From assembly GCA_021495925.1 (NCBI GenBank), contig JAKEKT010000062.1, positions 175,344-239,343 on the forward strand: a stretch of 64,000 nt of DNA, given 5' to 3'. Under the pieces are notes generated by a model. That model was not told the DNA's origin. It made no database searches and saw nothing but the letters and a program-made list of their open reading frames with translations. This DNA comes from Diplodia intermedia (taxonomy: Eukaryota; Ascomycota; Dothideomycetes; Botryosphaeriales; Botryosphaeriaceae). Position numbers and translations under genes: made by a program. Positions within the stretch are counted from its first letter, which is position 1. The number at the start of each line of letters is the position of its first letter. Positions 35,981-48,087 of the stretch are shown here, piece by piece.

Positions 35981-37339
35981 ATGCATCCTGGGCCGGATTC
36001 TATGGGTGCACCATCGAGCTTGACTGCTCGCCGGCCTAACGCTTCGTCTCTGCCTAACTTTGAGCTCCCTCCTCCTCCGCTCTCGAACATCCAGAAATTC
36101 CCCACCTTCTCATCCAACAACTCGCAGTCTCCCGCGACAGGCAACATAGGCAATCTTCTGACGCCGCCTAGCAATCTGTCTGACGGTATGAGCTCCCACG
36201 CGCAGTCGTCGCAGAACATGTCCTACAACCCGAACGGCTACGTTTGGTCGCCGCCTCCCCAAGGCTCCACCCCATATGGTTTCCAGCCGCAAGCTCCTTC
36301 GACGTCACAGTCATATGCCACCCCCCGAGGTTAGTAAAGAACAAAGCGTCAAAGAAATTCATTATCTGAGCAGCGATCGGCTAACAAGGCTAGCAGGCTT
36401 GCCACCGCCTCCATACGAACTCAACCACCTTCCGCCCTTCCCTTCGTCAGGATCCATGTCCGCCCCATCATCCTTGCCGACCATGTCAGGACCGCAGAGC
36501 GCCATGTCCAGCATGATGAACTCGCAACATCCCGTTTCCTCCTCGGCACCGCACCAGTCTCCAATCCACTCCCAGGACTCGTATTCGTCAAGGCTTCCAC
36601 CCACCCCCACTTACCACTACAACTCTCAGCATTCCACGACTCCGCAACAGTCGAACTTCCCCTATTCTACCGGACCTTCTCCAACCCAGCCTAGCCCTCT
36701 GAGCGCCGGCGCAGGCATGCACCGCATGTCTCCTGCCCATAGCTCTGCTCAGGTCCCTTCGATGCAGTCTGGACCCGCTCACTCGCCTCTTCCGTACCAA
36801 CGGCCATACCAGAGCTACCCGCTTCCTGGACCGGTCCTTTCTAATGTGAACAACCCGAACGGCCAGCTCGCGTTGGTCGGTGGCATGCACCATGGAGGCA
36901 TGATGCCCGGATTCCCTAACAGCGGGCACGCAGCGAGTATGGGCCACATCTACGGCCAAGCACATCCGGGAGCCCACCAGGCACCACCGAACGATCGCCC
37001 TTTCAAGTGCGACCAGTGCCCGCAGAGCTTCAACCGGAACCACGACTTGAAGCGTCATAAGCGAATCCATTTGGCAGTCAAGCCGTTCCCGTGCGGTCAC
37101 TGCGACAAGAGTTTCTCGCGCAAGGACGCGCTGAAGGTAAGAAACGCCATAGTCTAGCGCCTCAAAGGCTTTGCGACTGGGCCAAATCGCTGACTGGTTT
37201 ACAGAGGCACATCCTTGTGAAGGGCTGTGGAAAGGCCGCAGCAGCAGCAGAAGCCGACAAGCACGACGGGTCCGTCTCGCCAAAAGGCTCAATGATCAGC
37301 GAGTCGAGCGAGCACAAGCCTGTTCTTTCGGGCCATTAA
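35981..37339 (+). CDS. C2H2 zinc-finger transcription factor, second in window
   Basis: Three exons, 35981-36329, 36397-37136 and 37205-37339, with introns of 67 and 68 bases, give 407 residues. Residues 1-300 are disordered, rich in Ser, Pro, Gln and His, with PPTPTYHYNSQ-type patches. Two fingers lie at about residues 319-372: FKCDQCPQSFNRNHDLKRHKRIH, then FPCGHCDKSFSRKDALKRH and ILVKGC, so the second finger is C2HC. The last intron falls within the second finger. The C-terminal tail carries Ala-rich and Ser-rich acidic stretches. It is a nuclear DNA-binding regulator by fold; I do not recognise a named orthologue. Start at 35981 is the first ATG of the frame, and a second Met seven codons later is possible. 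Confidence 0.82.
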
Positions 37340-40300
37340 GCGTTCTTCGATTCCTCGCATACTCCTTGGATACGATACCCCTTTATCTCCAGTCTCGACT
37401 CTCCGTTGTATTATTCGCCTTCTGGTTCGCTACTGCTGTACCAAATCCACAATCTCGATATATTGAAGACGGCGGTGAACTGGGCGCACGAGCTGACCCG
37501 ACGGAAGCGGCCCACGTCCGTCCGAGTTCCCCGCCTTCATCAACAAGAGACTCTGATTCTTCTTCGCTGTCGATATTATGGACTCAGTGGAACCGATCGC
37601 AGCAAAACTTTCCACTACTACTTTGTCTTCTTTTATGTTCGATATATCTTTGTTCACCTTTTCCAGACTTTGATGTTTATTTCAGTCGCTTCTGTTCGAT
37701 ATCTATTGTTTCTCCTCGAAGCTAGGATACCTCTTATGTTTTTCTGCTTGTCATGCTAGGATTTCTTTTCGAAGCTTCCTATTTCTCAGGGCCTCCCTGC
37801 GATCAGGGATTCGGGTTTCTCTACGGCACCATGGCAGCGACACGGAACGGGTATACGGCACTTTCTTCTCTCAGTTTCGGAGCATTTCAGACTTTCGGCG
37901 GGTGGTATGGAGTAACAAGTGCGGGATTTCTCTTTGCTAGCATGTCTATACGGTGTGGGATGATCAAACCCGGCGCGCGTGTTATTTGGGTTGGGCTCCG
38001 CGTCTCCGGGCTGTGTTTGGGAGTCAAAAGTATCACATTACGATATCAAGATACCGTTACAGCATCATATGAAATCATGGATTACAATCCTTCAATATCT
38101 TCATGAAGTGCCGACGACACGGGCCGTAACACGTCGGGTGGGTGTCCGGGCCAGATAATGGATCTGGTACTAGGCGGGCGTCGCCACGCCCACTTGGCCG
38201 AGGACGACCGGAGCACACATCCGTGCTTGTCCGGTAGGTATGTAGCTTCCGCTCTTTCGGAAAAATTTGCTAGCTATAGTCTCAACTCTCATGCACGACG
38301 AACACCCTCCCACAGGCCACGGATGGGTCGAGGCCTGACGAAGCTATGAGCAGGGGCGGGTGTTTGGGTGGAGGCGGCCCTTCTACCGCTCGGCGGGCGG
38401 TCTGGCCCCCAGCCTGGCCCAAACCAGGCCGTTGCCTAATACGAGCTAGCAGCGAGCTTCCAGGCCATCACAGGCACGGCAAAAAGGAAAGAAAAAGAAA
38501 AAAAAAAGGAGGAATAGGACAAAGCATCCGTGAAGGCATAAGCTAAGGACTTCAATGCACCAATGCAAAAGTCTTTCTCTCTGGACGCGAGACGGGGTCG
38601 GGAGACAAAGCAAAGACCGACACCTTCCGAAAAGAGCTGGAACCGCGTCTAGACCTCCGGGGCAGCTAGCTGGAGTGAAGCGGGCTGGGCAGGCGCGCGC
38701 TTTCCTTGGGTCGCGAGAGACCCTCGGACAAGGGTGGCACAGCAATTACAAAACCTCGAAGACAATGGGATGGGAGGGCCTTGCGCAGTGCGTGCTAATT
38801 CCCGATGATATCAGAGCGAGACACTGCAATATTACTTGCTGCTGCCCTCCTGCTGCGGCCTTTTCACCACTTGTTTGTTTCTTTTCCTCTTTGTCTTGGA
38901 CGTGGGTTCTGGGTGGGAGCAAGCCACACGCCGGAGCTGGTTTCCTTTTGTGCCGGGCGGGCGAGGCTGAATGGCTGCGAGTGGGCGTGATTGCGCGGGC
39001 ATGGTTCTGCGTGTTCCCGGCGCAGCTGGGCGATTGAGTTTGGGCGGTTGGCGGCGGTGGTGTCTAATAATACCTGCGTCTTTTGCTGAACACAAGCACA
39101 CATTCCGGGCTTCGGCAGTTGACTGACGACTGCAGGTCGCGCGAGCGCGCTCAGCATTCTTGCAGAGCCTGACTGAGGCGACACGGGAAACTCCCGCTGA
39201 AGCATGCGCCTGACTGCCTAGGGGCGATCAAGGGAAATGGTTGGCGGGCAAGGGCGAGCTAGTGAACAGAGACCTGGCAGAAAGTTGAGGAGCATTTGTC
39301 AGGCTCACACACGTCGCGTGGGCGGGGAGCAGGCCGTGATGCAGCGATTCGGCGCGCAGGCGAATGGTGTTGGTGGGCTCTCGGCGAGGTCAGATGGACG
39401 GATGTGCCGCAGGGTGCAGGGCGTGGTGCGACGGGAGCGATCTCGGTCACGCTCGGATCGCGGGCGCGCGATGACGCCTGCCCGCAGCGGCTTCCCGTCT
39501 CCACACAACGCCCGAGGCGTGCGATCCCAACCTCTCCCCTCAGCATTGCTCGAGGCCGACCCCCAAACATGAGCGGAGACCATGCTTGCGGTCTCCTGGC
39601 ATGGAGGCGCGGGCTGCGACCTGGTTCGCGGGCTTCGACGACCATTCGTAACACGCCGCAGTGGCGACCGGAGGGAAATGAGCCCTTGCGGCTGGTGAAG
39701 AAGTAGGGATTTCTGCGCTGATTGCCGTTGCGCGCGCGCGATGACCGGAGAGCGCAGCGGCGAAAACAACGGCGAGATCTCCGCTGCCGCTGCTGCGCTC
39801 GCGGTGCGCTCTTTACAGCGTTGTCGGGGCGCATTCTTTCGCTGCGTGGCCATAGCAACGGCTCGACATCTGCATACAAACAGCCCTCTCGGTGCAAGCT
39901 CATTCTTTGCACCCTCGCCGAGTGCGCGCTGTCTTGGACGAACTCCTCAATTTCTTGCTCGACTCGGTGCGTGGCCCGGCGCCTTCTCGCTGCCCTCTGC
40001 CAGCATCGCCGCCTCGAGTTGGGAAGGAGCCACCGTGCACCGCTGCAGGGTTGCGCCTCCGACTCTGACAACCACCCGCGCACACCACTTCTCGCCGCCC
40101 CGCGCTTCTCCAACAGCTTCACCCTCTCCGGCCCGGCAAACCCTTGGATCTCCATTTCGCTAGAGCTTGGCTTGTTTGCCGAGCCGTCCGCTCCTTTGCC
40201 GTGCGCCGTGCTCATCCATTGGCCTTTCTCCAGGCCTTCAAGCATCACTTCTTCCCCAGTCCGGCATCCTTCTCCCAGACTCCATCGGTCGGGCACACGC

Positions 40301-40507
40301 TCCTTCTCCAACCCGACCGGCTTCTTCTCCGAGGGTCGCCTGCAGTCGCAACCCCTACCTTTCCCTTCGTAGGCCCTTCCCGCCCCCGCTTGCTCCTCTC
40401 CAGCCGGCGCAGCGACCTCCGCCCTGTTGATACCGACCACAATAACGCCCGCACAGCCACCCGGACCTCAGCATAAGAAGCGGAGCAGCTTCGAGAGATC
40501 CGGCTCC
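37340..40507. other. 3.2-kb intergenic region before the Gin4-like kinase
   Basis: The first 800 bases, T-rich, look like the 3' UTR and flank of the zinc-finger gene. The rest becomes GC-rich and carries long chance frames on both strands, the largest a 393-codon minus-strand frame at 39259-40440 with a non-ATG start and no domain. An A-rich stretch lies near 38480-38510. The last 600 bases are C-rich leader-like sequence in front of the kinase gene. Confidence 0.5.
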
Positions 40508-43500
40508 ATGGAGCGCCCCGGTCGCCCCGCGCGTTACAGCTCTCAAAAGTCGCGTAAGCCACTGACAGACGCAACCTCGCGCGCCAACGCGTCAACCCCG
40601 CCGCCGCGCAGCTCCAAAGTCGCGACCCAGCATGGCTATGCCCAGCAACAACATCTCCCTCACAATGAGTCCATACTGACCGAAGGTAATACTCTGACCG
40701 TCCACCATCCCGGCACCGTGGTCGAGAATAAACACCTGTCCAATGTCAATAGAGGCGATGGTAGGGCATCCAACCGAGACTCGGCAATCTCAACCACCTC
40801 GACACAGGCGAGCAGCAGCAGTCGCCGCAAATCCCACATTGGGCCATGGCAGCTTGGCAAGACCATTGGCGAGGGAGGATGTTCGCGCGTCAGGGCAGTC
40901 AGGCACTGCGTCACGGGCCAGCTTGGCGCCGCGAAGATCATCTCCAAGAAGACCGCCGACAAAGTCAAGGCCCAGAGTTTACTCAACTTGTACAAGTCTG
41001 CCGAAACCGACCCGAAGCTTGCTGCGCACATGAAGGCCATGCCATTTGGGTTGGAGCGTGAGATTGTCATCATGAAGCTACTGAACCACTCCAACATCGT
41101 CAAGCTGTTCGACGTTTGGGAGAATCGGAGCGAGCTGTAAGCCTTCAATTGTTTCAGTGGAGTTCCGCAGTACTGACATTGTCCAGGTACCTTATCATGG
41201 AGTATGTTGAAGGCGGAGAGCTCTTCGGATACATTGATGAGAACGTCGGCCTTCCCGAGATGGAGACTGTTTTCATCTTCCGTCAGATTGTCGCTGCATT
41301 GCTCTACTGTCACCGCATCAAGATCCACCACCGTGACCTGAAGCCGGAGAACATTCTCATCGACGCTGAGAACTTGACAATCAAGCTCGTTGACTTTGGC
41401 ATGGCCGCTCTACAGCCGGAAGGAAGGTGGCTCAGCACGCCATGCGGGAGCCCTCACTATGCGGCGCCGGAAGTTATCCGCTACAAGCAGTACGACGGTG
41501 GACAGGCGGACGTTTGGAGCTGCGGTGTTATACTCTACGTTATGCTCACCGGACAGCCTCCCTTCACGTACACAGATCGCCAGGACTTGACCCACCTGTT
41601 CAAGATAATCGCGCAGGCCAAGTATTCTATGCCGAATGACCTGAGCGAGGATGCCAAGGACCTGATCAGCAAAATCCTTGTGCCTGATCCCCGCCGGCGC
41701 ATCAACATAGAAGGCGTCTGGAAGCACCCTTTCCTTCACAAGTACGATGCGGAATTTGGGTTCGATGAAGAGACGGACAAGGACATTTGGAATGGTCCAA
41801 AACCTCGCATCAGCCACTGGGATCTTCGCCACCAGGGGGATCTTGACAAGGAGACGCTGCGTAATATGCGCTGCCTTTGGCACAGCGAGTCGGAGGAGAC
41901 CATTTTGCGAAAGCTGTTGAACAACGAGGCTAACCAGGAGAAGTTCTTCTACAACTCTCTGCAGAAGTACAAGGACCAGCAGCTGGAACACTGGCCCGGA
42001 GAGCCTGACATTGCTTATTCCGCGAGCGACTACCACCATCTCGCCCGGCCTAGTCAGCCTCATCCTGTTCCGCATGGCCGCACCAAGTCTCAGTACTCCA
42101 TACTCAACGATGAGCACTTACAAGCGGCGTACAGTTTCCAGCAGCCTCCGCCGTCCGAAAAGAGCTATGATCCTTTCCGTTCGTCTAGGGAACCTTCGCT
42201 GGCGAACAAGGGAAATTACATGAACGTGACAGTCCACCGTGGCGGTACGGTCGCGAGCGGACATTCAAGTGGGCACCGCAACCGCAGGTCGTCGGTGGCT
42301 TTGAGTAGCAGCCATGGGCGTGGTAGCTCACTACGGGTTGACACGTTGAAGAAATCTGGCTGGCATCACTCCGGCCTTCCGAGCATTGACTCACGTGGCA
42401 GCTCTCGGAGGGGGTCCGTCGTTTCTCCTGGCGCGCGTCACAGGAGGTCTCTCTCCAAGTCGTCGACGAACAGCTCGGGCTGGGCAAGCTCACCGCCTAT
42501 AGTTGTGAGACCGAGCAGCTCGCACAAGCGCGGTGTTAGTTTCGCGCACCTTCGCAAGAGTTCCACAGGAAGCCGTCTTACTGTTACGGAGGCGACCTCG
42601 CCGCAGGGCACACCTGAGCAACGTAAACACCTGCAGGAGGCCGCTGCGGAAAAGCCGCAGCAGGAACTTGTCCCGGCTTTGCCCAGCACGCCTGCTCAGG
42701 CATCCTCCTCTCCTGCACCTCCCGCAGCTGTTTTGAAGAACACTAAGCCTCGCCTCAAGGTCAAACATCCGGAGACTCCTGGCCGCGTCATCGATGGTGA
42801 AGTTCGAAAGGCAAGTGTCGAACTCGAGAAGGCTCTTGATGAAGCTTTCAACCGTGCTTCTGTCAGCTCCAGCGTTCGGACGTCGTCCGAAAGACCGACA
42901 CCTTACGAGTATGAGACACCCCCATCGTCTGTTTCCTATCGGGGTTCTGGTGCTTCGGCATACACCGCAGACGCGCAGGCCTTGAGGCAAACCGATACAC
43001 AGCGTCCACTGCCTCCACTTCCGGCGGAGGCCAGTCACGACTCGCCCAACACCTACCTTGCGCGTGAGTTGGCTGAGACCCGTGAACGCCTTGCAGCGCG
43101 CTTCGCGTTGGAGGGTGGCGAGAACACGGCCAACTACAACGAAGTCCTCCAATCTCTCGACCGTCTGTTGCACCCGTCGCGTCCGACTTCAGCTGATGCA
43201 ACTCAACGCTCAGTCTCTGCGCCCCAACAGTCACCACAGCACCCTCGGCTCTTGCCGATAATCTCGGAGGAGGGCAAAAACAACCCCGATGCAGGCCCGC
43301 ACGTTGGGACTCCCAACTGGCGCACCTCAACCCGTGCTGCTACGGACCCGGTCACTCAGGCACAGGAAAGGTATTACGGCGACCAGACTATCCGAATTGT
43401 AGATGCTAGTTCTCCTGCTGCTACTGGCCCGCTCATTCAGCCTCTCAATATCCGGAAGAAGAGCAGTACCAGCACACTCGCTCAGGTAGCTGCATCGGGC

Positions 43501-44729
43501 ACACCAACTCCTACGCGCCCGTATCACCTCGACTCATTGAATCCGGCTACGCCTACTCCTGTGCACCAGTTGGGTCATAAGCCCAGCCTTACTATTGAGA
43601 TCGACCAGACCCCGTCGCCGTTCGCCCACCGCGATTCTCTGGATGTCGCGACGCAGACGACTCCCTTGCAGACCCCGGTTTCGGCTTCGAGCACTAGCAC
43701 CGCAGCCAAGGAGGAGAAAATCACCAAGAAGCGTAGCTGGTTCAAGCGTCGAGTCAGTGAGAGGGATCCACCCGAACAGCAGCAGCAGCAGCAGGCTGGC
43801 GATTACGCCCGCCGGCCTAGGATCCCGGATGCGTGGCAGGGTCTGGATGACCGTCTGGACAGGCCGAAGCCGCGCGCCATTTCGTACAACAAACAGGATA
43901 GGAATGTCCCAAACGGAAGCGCGAGCTCGCACAGCGAGTTCCCTCTGCGCGACTCCGAGAAGGAGAAGAGCGACAAACTTGCTGGGCTCAGGAAGAATTT
44001 GGCGTCTTTGTTCGGCAAGAAGATGCCGGAGAAGAAAGGCCGTGGTTCCCTGATGTTGAGTGAGTGGTGCTTTTCGTTTTCTGCTACAAGCAAAGGACTT
44101 GCACTGACTAACGGGTTGATGTATCAGTGCCTTCCAACTATTCCGCAAGCTCTCTTCCATCTTCTGCCTTCTCATTCGGCGACGACTTCGAGCCCTCCGT
44201 TCCGCGCTACACCGAAGGCCAAAACTGGCTCTCTCGCTTTTTGCACATCAAGCCCGCGGCCAAGATCATCGTCTTCAAGGTCGGCCGTGGTCGTGTTCGG
44301 CAGGAGATCGTCCGTCTTCTACGCGACTGGAAGCGCTTTGGTGTGCGGGATGTCAAGTTTGACCGCGCCACGAACATCATCCAGGCCCGTGTTGACAAGA
44401 CCAACCGTGAGTTACACCTTCCAGCCAAGGCACCCGCAAGAATGAAGAGAATCTATGAAATACTTGCCAACACCGCCGTTTGCGCTAATTCAGGCATCCC
44501 TCATCCAGAGCTCCAGATGAAGCCCGTCGCCTTTAGCGTAGAGCTGTTCACGGTTCTTCAGCAAGGCCGCCGCGCGCAACTTTGTGTCGGTCGCTTCACC
44601 CAGACTCGTGGTGCTGCCAGCAGCTTCCGCAAGGTTGTTGACATCCTCGAAGATGTCCTCAAGGGCAAGGGCATCATCATCGAAGACGAGGTCCGTGCCC
44701 GCGAGGTTGCAGCTGTGTTGGGCTACTAA
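40508..44729 (+). CDS. gin4: Gin4/Hsl1/Nim1-family serine/threonine protein kinase
   Basis: Four exons, 40508-41136, 41187-44059, 44128-44406 and 44509-44729, give 1333 residues. The kinase domain spans about residues 111-395: glycine loop GEGGCSRV, Lys in LGAAKII near 143, HHRDLKPEN near 257, DFG near 279, and GSPHYAAPEV activation segment. The long middle is disordered, Ser, Pro and Thr rich, with a QQQQQQQ run. The C-terminus, AAKIIVFKVGRGRVRQEIVRLL through FTQTRGAASSFRKVVDILEDVL, matches the conserved KA1-like membrane-binding end of fungal Gin4/Hsl1 kinases. These kinases act at septin rings and control mitotic entry through Swe1/Wee1. I placed the last intron at 44407-44508 because removing it restores the conserved VDKTN-x2-QMKPVAF joint; the unspliced frame is also open. 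The start is the first ATG of the frame; an upstream exon is possible. Confidence 0.85.
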
Positions 44730-46814
44730 CGTTGTCTGCCCCTTGGACGCGGACTTGGAGACTGTTGCTGATCAACATTGGTGCGTGCTGGGCAACCAAT
44801 TCTATCCATATCCTGTGTTTTGGACTATGGCAGTATTGGTAGTCCGGTATTGGCTCCGCATTGTTGATTGGATGAGTATCAAATGTTGGTTTTGTTTTGA
44901 CGCAAGGCTTGGTGGTTGATGGACACAAGACTCTGCTGGCAACGCAACGATGAGAGCGCGCCGCGGCTCTTCCCGCTGCCAGTTCTCCAGTTTGTTGGAC
45001 GGAAAAAATCCCGACTGTTGGGGTGCGGATCGCGTTGTCCATCAGGTCGCCTTGGAACTTTGATGGCATTCCTCATTCCCTATCGCCAAGTCCGAAGATG
45101 GTCTCGACTCGACCCAGCGTATCCATTCTGGCCACCTATTGCTCCCGGATAACCGAACAACCAATGCTCAACCGGCCATCGAAATCCGCGTTCTCGCCTT
45201 CGCTTCACTCCCACCGTACTAATTCCCTTACGTTCGCTCGCTTAATTCCCAGCATTCTCGGCGGCGGCATTTTGCTTTCTACTCTCGCGTTTACGGCCTT
45301 CCATTCGATGATACCAGCAAGCATTCAAGCACCAAAAATTCGGAAAAGCTTTACAAAAATCCTTGTAGTCAGGGCCTGGATTGTGGAAGACGTGCATGAT
45401 GCGATCAGCTGCGCTTGGGCTTTTCGTTTCAATTGGAGTTTTCGGCCATTCGACAAGTAGAAGGGGTTATCCTGCTCGTTTGCCTCGTCAGCTAGCAATC
45501 TTGCAATCCTTGTTTTTTTTCCCCCCGAAGTGTTTCGGATTCCCTATTCGTTTTCATCGCTCCATTCTGGCACCACGCCAGCTTAATCATACCACACACT
45601 TTCTTTATTTCCTTTTTGTTTGGCCAGGCGGATAGTAAAAGGAGAGCATGACGTGCGTTCCAGTTTCTTTTGATAAAAAAAGGGGGTTCCTTTTCTGTTC
45701 CCTTAGGCATCTGGTAGTATTGAGGAACGGGAAACAGGAAATAAAGTTGAAGGTGCACGGGGTTGGTGGGCAGTGGTTTTCTCCATGTCGCTACTTCATG
45801 ATGATGGATATGAGGTTGGTGGACGAAGGCCTGGTTTGGTATTGAGGGCTGTATGACAAGAAACAAAAGGGTTCTTCTGTAGATACACAATAAGGTAGCG
45901 AACAGTTGATTTCTATCTTGAAGGTTTGGTGATATAACAAGGGTGTCTTTTACCAGTTCCGCGGTCAAGTAAGCGATTGACTGTTTTGTGCCTCCTTCTT
46001 GAGAGCGTGGCCTGCAAGGTGCGCACCTATCCATGCTCGTCATGATCACATGCCCCCCGGTTCCTCTCCATCCGTTTCCATCGTGCTCCTCCGAGCACCA
46101 CGATTTTCCGCTCCATCTCGCGTTATCTCCCTTCATCAGGGACACACACCTCAAGCAGCAATAACAGGCGAAAAGCCGACAGACGTCCTCGGTGTGGTTC
46201 CGCCCATGATATCATGTCGGCCGATCGTTTAGGTAGAAAGACGCGTCACCCCATTCATCATTCGCTTGCCTGCTCCGCGGGACCTCACGTTTCCTCATGC
46301 AGAGAGACTGTTGTGTCTACCTACCTCTCGGTCTTGCCGTCCGTCTTCAGGGAAGCATGCAGGCACGCATATGCACTTCCCCCCTTGTCTTTTTCTTTTC
46401 TTTTTCCTTCTTTTTTTCTTTTTTTGCTCTGGTCCCGGAAATGCCTGCTGGGCGTGCGTGCTGCCGCCACCGCCCCCGGTTGCTGCAGGCACGGCGTTCG
46501 CATGCATACATGCACACACCCGCGCCACGATTTCGCGAGGGAGGCGGCGCGGCGGCTTTTGTGCAACGACAGGCGATGATGGGATGCATACATACAGCCT
46601 TGGGGAAGCGATGTGAGGGCAATTGCCGCTGTGGCGAGGCGGAAGGAGGGAAGACGTGCTGCATGCATGCAGATTATACGAAGTGGAAAAGAAAAAAAGA
46701 AAAAACAACGGAGTGGCGGTTGCATACGCAGGGGACGCACGTATGTTCTTTTATTTTTTTCTTTCTTTCCTCCGCTGCCCCAGGGTGTTGCCGCCGCTTG
46801 CTGTCTCGCAGTGC

Positions 46815-46832
46815 TTTTTTTTTTTTTTTTTT
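46815..46832 (+). repeat. T18 homopolymer
   Basis: Eighteen T, the second such tract in the window, set in a region of alternating long purine and pyrimidine runs. Confidence 0.85.
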
Positions 46833-46977
46833 CGATCGCGCATGCAAGACAGACGTACAATGACCGCCACATACACGGTACATACAGGGACGAAGGTGGA
46901 GAGACAAGGGGAAAGGAGGTAGGTTCCTTGATCCAGGGCTCGAAGGCCGGAAGCTGAACAAAAGTGGGGGGGATGGT

Positions 46978-47010
46978 TATACGTACGGATGTACGTACAT
47001 ACATACATGC
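46978..47010. repeat. TACG/TACA short tandem repeats
   Basis: A cluster of TACG, GTAC and CATA four-base units, partly palindromic, opens the tetranucleotide-repeat segment. Confidence 0.65.
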
Positions 47011-47225
47011 ACACAACGTATCATTTACCCGTGTACCTGTCCGTGACTACGATTACAACAGGCCGCGTCGCTATATGACGACGACGACAATGGAAGGAAC
47101 CAGCAGAGGGGGAAGGACAAGAGGGCGAGGGGGTCGAGCCAGCCAACCAACCACACGTCGTACGGGCCGCCTGCACCGCGGCCCAAAGTAACGCGCGGGG
47201 GTGCGGAAGGCGGAAGCGGGTAGCC

Positions 47226-47257
47226 GCATGCATGGATGCATGCATGCATGCATGCAG
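47226..47257. repeat. (GCAT)n tetranucleotide repeat
   Basis: Seven or more GCAT units with one interruption (GGAT). GCATGC is self-complementary, so the run can fold into hairpins on either strand. Confidence 0.85.
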
Positions 47258-47380
47258 GCGTCGTGGCCGGGGAAGAGGCAGAGCGGGAAGTACGAATATG
47301 CCGACGATGAGTAATCCCACGCCGAGGACGAGGTGGTGCTGCGGGCCGGAAGAGTGGTAGAGGTGATGATACGCGCAGTC

Positions 47381-47408
47381 TTGCTGCTGCTGCTGCTGCT
47401 GCTGCTGC
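47381..47408 (+). repeat. (CTG)9 trinucleotide repeat
   Basis: Nine CTG units lie in non-coding DNA downstream of the Nup53 gene, a pure hairpin-forming repeat of the same type as the coding CAG run at 10778. Confidence 0.85.
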
Positions 47409-48087
47409 GCGGGTTGATTCAGATGCCGTGGTCGTCGTTGTCGTCGCCGTCGTGGGATGGGTTGAGATGGGATATGCCGCGCGCGGGGCTGGCCTGCAGT
47501 CCACAACCTCGCGTCGTGCGAATGGAAGAGGGGGAGGGGAGGATCCCTGTGCGACGAGGTCTGCCGAGATAATCTTCTTTCGTGGGCGTCACCACTTCTG
47601 GTCGCGCTGACCTGCCTTTGCCGAGTATAACCACTCGGTTGAGACCTGTTGGAGGCGGGAACCTCCGTCGCCCACTTGCTGGACCGCTTACATAAAGTCG
47701 TGTTGCGGCGATCGTCAGTTCCTTCAGACATGAGACAGATCGGTGGCAATAATGCAGTAGACTCTCCATTATGCTTGTACCCTGCCAGAGACCTAGCACG
47801 CAAGTGCTGGGGGTATTTCGCTTTACTCCTACTCCCAAGGAACAGGAGCATGTTAGAGAAACATGATCCTTTGCCTTTCGAGCTCTTACCGGACCAAGAG
47901 ATATCAAATGTCGTTTCAAAACAACCCCTCCTCCCCCCGTGAACGCCGTCGCTTTTTTGATGCTGACACCCGATGGTAATGAACCTGCGCCGCAGAAAAA
48001 GAAACCCCTTCTCATGCTGCATCTTCCAAACTATGCAATAAAGAGCCCCCTCCACGATTATCCCCTCATAAACAACCCACACCTTCT

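Larger units (their letters stand above)
44730..48087. other. 3.4-kb repeat-rich spacer between convergent genes
   Basis: This spacer lies between the 3' ends of the kinase and Nup53 genes. The first 1.6 kb is moderate in GC with short frames. Between 46370 and 47060 it is crowded with long pyrimidine and purine runs, and from about 46980 to 47410 with GTAC, CATG, CGACGA and CTG repeats. A 353-codon minus-strand frame at 47021-48082 is built mostly from those repeats. No gene is supported. Confidence 0.55.

Noticed and set aside
39259..40440. 393-codon minus-strand frame before the Gin4-like kinase
   Set aside because: It has a non-ATG start, no conserved motif and Arg-rich chance composition, and it overlaps the kinase leader.
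47021..48082. 353-codon minus-strand frame downstream of Nup53
   Set aside because: Much of it is translated microsatellite (His, Gln, Ala, Arg runs) with no family similarity.
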